From: Pseudomonadota bacterium | GTDB lineage: Bacteria > Myxococcota > Polyangia > GCA-2747355 > JACKDQ01 | Length of the DNA stretch: 5,884 nucleotides | Assembly (NCBI GenBank): GCA_030591195.1 | Contig: JAUVBO010000223.1 | Span: 1-5,884, forward strand | Direction of reading: 5' to 3' | In this document: in pieces, positions 1-5,311 of the stretch | Position numbering within the stretch: position 1 is the first letter of the stretch | Layout: each line of letters starts with the position of its first letter | Translations under genes and position numbers: made by a program | Notes under the pieces: generated by a model | What the model saw: only the letters and a program-made list of their open reading frames with translations | The model's database searches: none | Told to the model about the DNA's origin: nothing

Positions 1-937
1 CGGCGTGGCGCGTGCCGAAGGTGCGGGCGAGCTTCTTGACCTCGTCGGTGATCGCGATCGAGTTGCCGTCGTTTTGCTTGGTCACCAGCAGCGAGATCAC
101 CGGCTTGGTCTGCAGTCGGGCGCGGGTGACCTCCTCCTCGAAGGTGTCGCTGACCTTTGCCACGTCGCCGACGCGGACCACGCGCCCGTCGGGCAGGGCG
201 CGGACGTTCACCGTGCGCACCTCGTCGGCGTGCTGGAGCTCGCCGAGGGAGCGGACGAGCATCTGCTCGCGACCGACGGTCACCCGCCCGGCGGGCACGT
301 TGACCCGCCCGGCGATCGACTGGCGCAGCTGCTCGAGCGAGATCGCGAAGCCCTGTAGCTTGGTCGGGTCGGCCTCGACCCAGACCTCGCGGTCGCGGAC
401 GCCGATCAACTGGACCTTCGACACCCGGCCGACCGTCAGCAGCTCCTCGCGCAGCTGCCTGGCCAGCTTGATCATCCGCTTCTCGCCGGTGTGGCTCGAG
501 TAGAGGTGCACCGAGATCAGCGGGGCGAAGTCGGCCGAGCCGAAGCTCTGCACCACCGTGTCGAGGGCATCAGCCGGCAGGTCCTTGACCTTGTCGACCT
601 CGGTGCGCAGATCCTGCAGCCGGTAGCGGAACTCGGCGTCGCTCATCTGCTTGAACTTGACCGAGATGAACGCGGCGCCCTCGGCCGAGTATGAGGCGAC
701 GAAGTCGATCCCCTTGACGTCGCGGATCTCGTCCTCGATCGGGATCGTGATCCGCCGCTCGATCTCCTCGGCCGAGACGCCGGGGTAGGCCTTCTGGATG
801 AAGACCCAGTTGAAGGAGATGTCGCTCATCAGCTCGCGCGGCAGGGCGATGAGCGAGACGGCGCCGGCGACGAGGATCGCCGCCATCAGCAGGTTGATCG
901 GGACCGGGTTTCGGACCGAGAAGCGCGCGAGCGACAT
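1..937 (-). CDS. RND-family efflux pump, inner-membrane permease (N-terminal part, cut by left edge)
   Basis: Proton-driven inner-membrane pump of the resistance-nodulation-division superfamily (AcrB/MdtB-like), which exports substrates with a periplasmic adaptor and an outer-membrane channel. The visible 312 residues are about 30% of the usual ~1,000-1,050. Residues 1-12 are a short cytoplasmic start, followed by the first membrane helix (about 13-33, PINLLMAAILVAGAVSLIA). The periplasmic porter domain follows, with the family signature YPGVSAEEIE (51-60), the IPIEDEI segment (65-71) and a VKGIDFVASYSAEG stretch (74-87). The later NDGNSI (289-294) is also typical of porter subdomains. The ATG at 937 lies 3 bases after the adaptor's stop codon, so the two are one operon and probably translationally coupled; there is only a weak AGAAG-like ribosome site inside the adaptor's end. 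Substrate cannot be told: the proton-relay helices are beyond the window. Drug/hydrophobe-type RND seems more likely than metal-type, but this is inference. Confidence 0.92.
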   Translation of the reverse strand, partial: MSLARFSVRNPVPINLLMAAILVAGAVSLIALPRELMSDISFNWVFIQKAYPGVSAEEIERRITIPIEDEIRDVKGIDFVASYSAEGAAFISVKFKQMSDAEFRYRLQDLRTEVDKVKDLPADALDTVVQSFGSADFAPLISVHLYSSHTGEKRMIKLARQLREELLTVGRVSKVQLIGVRDREVWVEADPTKLQGFAISLEQLRQSIAGRVNVPAGRVTVGREQMLVRSLGELQHADEVRTVNVRALPDGRVVRVGDVAKVSDTFEEEVTRARLQTKPVISLLVTKQNDGNSIAITDEVKKLARTFGTRHA

Positions 938-940
938 GGC

Positions 941-2152
941 CTATTTCTTCTGGGGTGGGCGCTTCGCTCCCGCTGTCGCTGCCTCGGCTGCCCCAGTGGT
1001 CGGGCTGGCGTTCACCGCGGTGACGGCGGCGCCGGGCTTGAGGCCGTGCTGCCCGGCGACGATCACCTGCTCGCCCGGCCTGAGGCCACGCGTGACGACG
1101 ACACGATCTCTAATGTGGGCGCCGAGCGAGACGGTTCGCCGGGCGACCCGGCCCTGCTCTACAACATGCACGGTCCGCTCGCCGCCAGGGGCCGCAGCGA
1201 CCGCTGACTCGGGGACCACCAGCACGTCGCGGTGGTGGGCGATGACGATCATCGAGCGGACCACCTGGCCCGGACGGGGTGCGGCGCTCATCCGCTCCTG
1301 CTGCTGCTGCGGCGCGCTGTCGCCGGGGACGGTGACCTCCACTGGGAAGGTGCGCGTGGCGGGATCGGCGGCCACGCCGAGCCGCGCGATCTTGCCGGTG
1401 AACGTCCGACGCCGGTCGGCGGGCAGCGACGGGTCGTGGAGGCTGACCGTCTGACCCACCTCGAGCCGTGCGAGCTCGGCCGACGAGACCTTGAGCTTAA
1501 GCTTGAGCTGGCTGGTGTCGACCAGTCGGGCCAGGGGCGCCTGGGGGACGATCACCTGGCCGAGGTCGGCCATGGTCTCGGCCACCCGGCCGCTGAAGGG
1601 ACAGCGGATGATGGTCTCGCGCAGGTTGCGCCGGGCGAGGCGCAGGGCGGCGTCGGCCCGCTGGACCGACGCGTCGGAGGTCTTGAGGGCGGTGTCCGCC
1701 CGGTCCAGAGCCGCGCCGGCGATCACCTTGCGCTGGGCCAGGGTGGCGGTGCGGCGGTGGTCGCGCGCCGCCTGGATCCGCTGGATCTGGCTCTGCTTCA
1801 GCTGAGCCTGGGCCTGGGACTGGGCGATGCGGTAGCTCTCGGCGTCGAGCTGGAAGAGGGCCTCACCTTTGTTGCAGGCGTCACCCATACGCTTGAGCTT
1901 GCGACGGATTTTGCCCGAGACCTCGGCGGTGATGGTGATGTCGCGGTCGGCCTCGAGCACGCCGGTGTGCTCGAGGATCTCCTCGATACTGCTGGCCTGG
2001 AGCGTCAGCACTCGCACGGGTGCGCGCTCGCGCTCGACCGCTTGGACCAGCTCGCCGTTGCCGCGCTTGGCCCGGTTGAAGTAGGTCACCGTGCCGATCC
2101 CGCCGACGAGGACGATGCCCACTGCGAGGTATTTGACTCCGGAGGGCGTCAT
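941..2152 (-). CDS. RND efflux periplasmic adaptor (membrane-fusion protein, HlyD/AcrA type)
   Basis: Periplasmic adaptor that links the RND pump encoded just downstream to an outer-membrane channel; 403 residues, normal for the family. Residues 7-24 form a single hydrophobic segment. No cysteine follows it, so it is anchored by an uncleaved helix or processed signal rather than as a lipoprotein. A lipoyl/barrel-sandwich half-motif (about 70-105, ITITAEVSGKI then GDACNKGEALFQLD) is followed by a Gln/Ala/Arg-rich coiled-coil hairpin (about 106-180). The second lipoyl half follows (IIRCPFSGRVAE 181-192, DLGQVIVPQAPLARLVD 196-212), then the beta-barrel (about 213-310) and the membrane-proximal domain (from LVVPESAV at 311). 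Residues 279-292 are an unusual Gln-rich loop (QQQQ) before the PGQ turn. The C-terminus is an Ala/Thr/Lys tail without recognised fold. The start at 2152 has no strong Shine-Dalgarno; a near-palindrome covers it. Stop TAG at 941-943, then GCC, then the pump's ATG. Confidence 0.95.
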   Translation of the reverse strand: MTPSGVKYLAVGIVLVGGIGTVTYFNRAKRGNGELVQAVERERAPVRVLTLQASSIEEILEHTGVLEADRDITITAEVSGKIRRKLKRMGDACNKGEALFQLDAESYRIAQSQAQAQLKQSQIQRIQAARDHRRTATLAQRKVIAGAALDRADTALKTSDASVQRADAALRLARRNLRETIIRCPFSGRVAETMADLGQVIVPQAPLARLVDTSQLKLKLKVSSAELARLEVGQTVSLHDPSLPADRRRTFTGKIARLGVAADPATRTFPVEVTVPGDSAPQQQQERMSAAPRPGQVVRSMIVIAHHRDVLVVPESAVAAAPGGERTVHVVEQGRVARRTVSLGAHIRDRVVVTRGLRPGEQVIVAGQHGLKPGAAVTAVNASPTTGAAEAATAGAKRPPQKK

Positions 2153-2163
2153 GACGTTATGAC
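2148..2163. promoter_or_regulatory. Near-palindrome over the efflux adaptor start, possible operator
   Basis: GTCATGACGTTATGAC reads the same on both strands except for one mismatched pair (positions 6 and 11), so 14 of 16 bases fit dyad symmetry. It covers the adaptor's ATG (2152-2150). Efflux operons are commonly controlled by TetR- or MarR-type dimers that bind such sites, but no regulator gene is visible here, and the site could be chance or could act as a small RNA hairpin over the start codon. Confidence 0.3.
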
Positions 2164-2324
2164 TTCATCTGCTGCGCAACCATAGCTTCGGCCCTCACCT
2201 TACTCGCTTCCGTGAGCGGGTCCAGCCCCCCGCCGGCTGCGACGTCCAAGAGCCAGACACAAGACAACATTCCTCGATATTCGGGCTCGGCGGCGAAAAA
2301 TTGCCCCCGGACGGTCGATTTGCT

Positions 2325-2346
2325 GCGACCGGCTCGCGACCGACTC
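2325..2346. repeat. Tandem 11-base direct repeat upstream of the lipoprotein gene
   Basis: GCGACCGGCTC (2325-2335) is followed directly by GCGACCGACTC (2336-2346), differing at one base. The period of 11 bases is about one DNA turn, so the two copies would face the same side of the helix, as expected for a regulator binding as a head-to-tail dimer. It ends 49 bases before the lipoprotein ATG. A chance repeat in GC-rich DNA is possible. Confidence 0.45.
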
Positions 2347-2384
2347 CGTCACCCGGGTGGACACGAACTCAATCAACCCCTCTC

Positions 2385-2390
2385 GGAGGT
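2385..2390 (+). promoter_or_regulatory. Shine-Dalgarno site of the cysteine-rich lipoprotein gene
   Basis: GGAGGT lies 5 bases before the ATG at 2396. It fixes the start at MTKKTT rather than at the in-frame ATG 13 codons upstream (2357), which has no such site and would place 13 polar residues ahead of the Lys-Lys start of the signal peptide. Confidence 0.85.
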
Positions 2391-2395
2391 GCGGC

Positions 2396-3217
2396 ATGAC
2401 GAAGAAGACGACGATGATTTTCGGGGCGGCGATGATGATCGCTCTCGGCGCCGGTTGCGGCGAGCTGACGGATCAGCCGGATTTCCAGTCGATGCGTGGC
2501 GGCGGTAAGGCCGACGGCTGGGTCGACCCGACCCTCTCCTGCTCGGGCTCCTGTGGCTCGCTGGCCACCAGCTTCACCGGTTACTGCGGCTGCGACGACC
2601 TCTGCGCTGCCTACGGCGACTGCTGCAACGACAAGGCCCAGGTCTGCGACGGCGCCGGACCCGACCAGGCGACCTGCGAGGCGATCGACAAGGACTATCA
2701 AACGGCCGTGGACACCGCTGGCAGCTGCAGCACCGACGCCGACTGTCAGAAGTTCGTCGGCGGCACCCTGATCTGCGGCCACCCGACCCGGGCGATCGAT
2801 TCGACGCTCGAGGGTCCGGTCAACGCCGCCAGGCAAAAGTACAACGACAACCAGTGTTTCCAGTTCCCCTGGAACTGCCCGATGTTCACCCCGCTGCCGC
2901 CCTGGTTCGAGACCCACGGCGTCTGTGAGCAGGGCACCTGCCAGGTCAAGTACGTCGACACTCGCGCGGCCAAGGAAGGCGATGCCTGCGGCGACGACAT
3001 CGGCGTCGCCTGTGGCGACGGCCTCTACTGCGCCTTCGGCCTCAACTGGTGCGGCACGCCGCCGGTGACCGGCATCTGCCGCAAGCACGGTGACTGCGGT
3101 GCCCCGTCGGACTGCCTCAACCAGGCCAACCCTTGGATTCACCCGATGTGCATGGGCGAGGCCACCTGCGACAACAACAGCAAGTGCGGCTGGGACTGCG
3201 GGACCAACCCGTTCTGA
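2396..3217 (+). CDS. Cysteine-rich lipoprotein with somatomedin-B-like domain
   Basis: A 273-residue exported protein of unknown function. Residues 1-20 are a signal peptide (Lys3-Lys4, hydrophobic core 7-19) ending in LGAGC with Cys21 as likely lipid-attachment site; the lipobox is relaxed, with Leu at -4. A short linker carries GGGKADG (35-41). Residues 49-84 hold eight cysteines (49, 53, 64, 66, 70, 76, 77, 84) in the spacing of a somatomedin-B domain: CxxxC, CxCDxLC, then DCC and a last C seven residues on. Residues 94-182 contain eight more cysteines and a Tyr/Trp-rich stretch around 149-171, a module I know only loosely from myxobacterial secreted proteins. Residues 198-268 hold eleven cysteines, starting with GDACGDDIGVACGDGLYC. 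In total 27 cysteines follow Cys21, so a heavily disulfide-bonded periplasmic or surface protein is expected. It is followed by a C-rich, probably terminating gap and appears monocistronic. The function is unknown; binding or adhesion would be a guess from domain type. Confidence 0.92.
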   Translation: MTKKTTMIFGAAMMIALGAGCGELTDQPDFQSMRGGGKADGWVDPTLSCSGSCGSLATSFTGYCGCDDLCAAYGDCCNDKAQVCDGAGPDQATCEAIDKDYQTAVDTAGSCSTDADCQKFVGGTLICGHPTRAIDSTLEGPVNAARQKYNDNQCFQFPWNCPMFTPLPPWFETHGVCEQGTCQVKYVDTRAAKEGDACGDDIGVACGDGLYCAFGLNWCGTPPVTGICRKHGDCGAPSDCLNQANPWIHPMCMGEATCDNNSKCGWDCGTNPF

Positions 3218-3224
3218 GCCGCAC

Positions 3225-3310
3225 CTGAGGGCGCTTGGCCCCCGTCAGCCCCCTCAGTAGGCCGTCGCCCCCCCTCGCTGCCTCCCCTCGTCCGCCGCTG
3301 CTCCCCCTTG
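3225..3310 (+). terminator. Hairpin plus C-rich, G-poor tract, possible Rho-dependent terminator
   Basis: CTGAGGG (3225-3231) can pair perfectly with CCCTCAG (3251-3257), but no T-run follows, so it is not a standard intrinsic terminator. Positions 3241-3310 contain by my count 40 C, 14 G, 13 T and 3 A. This C-over-G excess with many pyrimidine-C steps is the usual signature of a Rho-utilisation site. It starts just after the lipoprotein stop, where such a site would end that transcript. It could instead belong to the leader of the methyltransferase gene. Confidence 0.35.
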
Positions 3311-3336
3311 ACACGCGAGCCCTGAGCGGTCACTGC
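3308..3336 (+). promoter_or_regulatory. Possible promoter of the methyltransferase gene (perfect -35, poor -10)
   Basis: TTGACA at 3308-3313 is a perfect sigma-70 -35 hexamer. A 17-base spacer puts the -10 at 3331-3336, which reads CACTGC and fits poorly. If used, transcription would begin at or next to the A of the ATG at 3343, giving a leaderless message. That would agree with the lack of a Shine-Dalgarno site, but the bad -10 keeps confidence low. Confidence 0.2.
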
Positions 3337-3342
3337 TGCGGC

Positions 3343-4113
3343 ATGGACTTCGACAACCCGAGGGTCCGCGAAGCGTTCTTCGCCGTCTACGAGGGCATCC
3401 CGCGCGGGGGCCCAGGCGACACGGCCTGTACCCTGCGGGCGCTCGAGGCGGCCTCGCCGCTGCCGCCGGCTGCGACGATCGCCGACTTCGGTTGCGGGCC
3501 GGGCCCCCAGACGCTGGTGCTCGCTGAGCACGGACCGCCCGACGCGACGATCGTCGCCATCGACAACCACCCGCCGTTCGTCGCCATGCTCGACTCGGCG
3601 CTGGGCGAGCGTCAGCTCCGGCCGCGGGTCACGGCGATGGTCGGCGACATGACCGATCCCCCGTTCGACCCCGCGAGCCTCGACCTGATCTGGTCCGAGG
3701 GGGCGGCCTATTTCATGGGTAGCCTCGGCCAGGCGCTCGTGGGCTGGCGCCCGCTGCTGCGCGAGGGCGGCGTGATCGCGGTGACCGAGGCGACCTGGCT
3801 GCGCGGCGACCCGCCGGCCGAGCTGCGCCGCTTCTGGGACGAGGAGTACCCCGGGATGTGCGACGTCGACGGCGCCCTGGCCCAGATCGACGGGGCCGGC
3901 TTCGACTGTCTCGAGCGGTTCACGCTGCCCGAGTCGACCTGGCTGGTGGACTTCTTCGGGCCGATGGAGCAGCGCCTCGACCAGCTTGAACGACAGCACG
4001 CGACCGACGATCTGGCGCTGGCGGTGTTCGCCGAGTGCCGCGACGAGATCGAGACCTACCGCCGCCACAGCGACACCTACGGCTATACCTTCTTCGTGAT
4101 GCGGGCCCGCTGA
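3343..4113 (+). CDS. Class I SAM-dependent methyltransferase (UbiE-like)
   Basis: A 256-residue cytoplasmic methyltransferase using S-adenosylmethionine; acceptor unknown. The Rossmann core begins with motif I, IADFGCGPG (46-54). An acidic strand end follows at AIDNH (Asp74), then GDMTDPPF (101-108) and the LDLIWSEGAAYFMG strand (113-126). WRPLLREGGVIAVTEATW follows, typical of motifs IV-VI. The N-terminal FFAVYEGIPRGGPGD (12-26) and C-terminal YRRHSDTYGYTFFVMR are conserved features of an unnamed methyltransferase family that, from memory, includes structural-genomics proteins of Bacteroides. I chose the ATG at 3343 because homologues begin about there. A TTG at 3235 has a GAGGG 3 bases upstream, but would add 36 Pro/Ser/Leu-rich residues read from the C-rich gap. 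No good Shine-Dalgarno precedes 3343. The gene stands alone between two lipoprotein genes, so context does not reveal the substrate. Confidence 0.92.
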   Translation: MDFDNPRVREAFFAVYEGIPRGGPGDTACTLRALEAASPLPPAATIADFGCGPGPQTLVLAEHGPPDATIVAIDNHPPFVAMLDSALGERQLRPRVTAMVGDMTDPPFDPASLDLIWSEGAAYFMGSLGQALVGWRPLLREGGVIAVTEATWLRGDPPAELRRFWDEEYPGMCDVDGALAQIDGAGFDCLERFTLPESTWLVDFFGPMEQRLDQLERQHATDDLALAVFAECRDEIETYRRHSDTYGYTFFVMRAR

Positions 4114-4176
4114 CAACCGAGGGCTAGGGCCAGGTCGTTGCCCCGCAGCGGGTGGAGTTGGTCTATGCTGCATTCG

Positions 4177-4183
4177 GGAGGAG
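4177..4183 (+). promoter_or_regulatory. Shine-Dalgarno site of the phosphoesterase gene
   Basis: GGAGGAG lies directly before the ATG at 4186 (its core ends 4 bases upstream). It supports that start over the in-frame ATG at 4165 and the TTG at 4138, which have no such site and would put extra polar and Trp residues ahead of the signal peptide. Confidence 0.75.
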
Positions 4184-4185
4184 CC

Positions 4186-5289
4186 ATGACCAGCGCAGGT
4201 GCCCGGGGCGCCGTGCTGCTCGCGTTGATCACCGTCGCCGCGGTGGGTTGCAGCGAGCAGCCGACCGCGAACCAGACGATCGATACCGGCTCGTGGAACC
4301 CAGGCGCGCCGCTCGACAGCGGGTCGACCGCTCCGCCAAGCGACGCGCTGACCACGCCGGACCAGCCGGTTCCGTCGGCCGACCTGGCGCCACCGCCACC
4401 ACCGCCGCCGTCGCTGCGGGTGGCGGTGCTCAGTGATCTCAACGGCAGCTACGGCTCGGTCAGCTACGGCGGCGCGGTGCACGGCGCGGTGTCCGCGATC
4501 ACCGGGCGGATCAAGCCCGATCTGGTGCTGATCGCCGGCGACATGGTGGCGGGCCAGCAGAGCGGGCTCGACTACGCCGCGATGTGGGCCGGCTTCCACG
4601 CGGCGGTGACGGATCCCTTGACCAAGGCCGGCATTCCGATCGCCGTCACCCCGGGCAACCACGACGCCTCGGGCTACGCCGCCTACGCCGGCGAGCGGGC
4701 GATCTACGTCGACCAGTGGAAGGCGCGCCCGCCGCAGGTCGACCAGATGGTCGACGCCGCCGACTACCCGCTCGGCTACAGCTTCGTTCACCGCGGCGTC
4801 TTCTTCCTCTCGATCGACGCCACGGTGATCGGCCCGCTCAAGGCCGCTCAGCGGACCAAGATCGACCAGCAGCTCGCGGCGGCGGCGGCCTACCCGCTGC
4901 GGTTCGCCTTCGGTCACCTGCCGATCCACTCGGTCACCGTCGGCCGCGAGACCGAGATCCTCGGCGACACCGCCCTCGAGCAGCTGCTGGCCCAGCACCA
5001 GCTGGCGCTCTACCTCAGCGGCCACCACCACGGCTACTACCCGGGCGCCGCCGGTGGCCTGCGGCAGATCAGCGTCGGCTGTCTCGGCTCGGGTGCCCGC
5101 AAGCTGATCGGTACCAGTGCCGCCTCGCCGCTGTCGCTGGTGGTGATCGAGATCGACGCCGGCGCGGTGACCTTGGTGGAGGCTTTTTCCGGCGGCGACT
5201 TCGACCAGCCGGTGACCCGCAGCGGGTTGCCCGAGAAGCTGACCTACGGCAGCCACGAGCTGACGCGCGACGACCTCGCCGGCTTCTAG
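4186..5289 (+). CDS. Lipoprotein metallophosphoesterase (calcineurin-like)
   Basis: A 367-residue exported enzyme expected to hydrolyse phosphate esters with a two-metal centre; substrate unknown. Residues 1-21 are a signal peptide with Arg7 and a hydrophobic core (8-20), ending AAVGC, Cys22 being the likely lipidated residue. Residues 23-76 are a low-complexity Ser/Thr/Pro linker ending in seven consecutive prolines (69-75). The catalytic domain (77 to about 340) shows the family motifs in order: SDLNG (Asp84, Asn86), AGDMV (Asp119), PGNHD (Asn158, His159), FGHLP (His244) and SGHHHG (His280, His282). The first motif is D-x-N instead of the usual D-x-H. I recall similar SDLN-GSYGS proteins from other bacteria, so it is probably a subfamily trait rather than a defect. 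No other domain is recognised in the C-terminal 80 residues. It has its own ribosome site and lies 72 bases after the methyltransferase; co-transcription is possible but not shown. It converges on the peptidase gene. Confidence 0.93.
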   Translation: MTSAGARGAVLLALITVAAVGCSEQPTANQTIDTGSWNPGAPLDSGSTAPPSDALTTPDQPVPSADLAPPPPPPPSLRVAVLSDLNGSYGSVSYGGAVHGAVSAITGRIKPDLVLIAGDMVAGQQSGLDYAAMWAGFHAAVTDPLTKAGIPIAVTPGNHDASGYAAYAGERAIYVDQWKARPPQVDQMVDAADYPLGYSFVHRGVFFLSIDATVIGPLKAAQRTKIDQQLAAAAAYPLRFAFGHLPIHSVTVGRETEILGDTALEQLLAQHQLALYLSGHHHGYYPGAAGGLRQISVGCLGSGARKLIGTSAASPLSLVVIEIDAGAVTLVEAFSGGDFDQPVTRSGLPEKLTYGSHELTRDDLAGF

Positions 5290-5311
5290 CGCCGCGGTCA
5301 GGTCGGGGAGC

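Larger units (their letters stand above)
2153..2395. promoter_or_regulatory. Divergent intergenic region between efflux operon and lipoprotein gene
   Basis: A 243-base gap between two divergent genes, so it must hold promoters for both. It includes a relatively AT-richer stretch (about 2261-2305) in otherwise GC-rich DNA. A weak rightward sigma-70-like pair is CAGACA (2254-2259) with GATATT (2276-2281), 16 bases apart and 4/6 matches each. Leftward, only a lone TATGGT-like hexamer is visible (complement of about 2180-2185), with no matching -35. A tandem 11-base repeat lies at 2325-2346. No convincing small gene: the open frames through this stretch lack ribosome sites and have shadow-like composition. 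Confidence 0.5.

Noticed and set aside
1491..1510. Repetitive, partly palindromic TTGAGC/TTAAGC/TTGAGC run
   Set aside because: It simply encodes alternating Lys-Leu in a beta strand of the adaptor (LKLKLKV) and needs no other explanation.
1232..2185. A 317-codon plus-strand frame opposite the efflux adaptor, and similar frames at 5-503 opposite the pump
   Set aside because: Composition is that of antisense shadows; the minus-strand products are unmistakable adaptor and RND pump.
2200..2397. A 65-codon minus-strand frame filling much of the divergent gap
   Set aside because: Arg-rich, no Shine-Dalgarno, no recognisable features, and it would begin on top of the lipoprotein's start codon.
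2369..3142. A 257-codon minus-strand frame opposite the cysteine-rich lipoprotein
   Set aside because: Val/Ala/Arg/Gly-rich shadow without ribosome site; the plus strand has a strong Shine-Dalgarno, signal peptide and ordered cysteine motifs.
4142..4152. Perfect CCCGC-A-GCGGG palindrome before the phosphoesterase gene
   Set aside because: The one-base loop is too small for a terminator hairpin and there is no T-run; short GC palindromes are expected by chance in such DNA.
5290..5311. Possible shared bidirectional terminator in the convergent gap
   Set aside because: The 22 bases contain no stem of useful length and no T- or A-run on either side.
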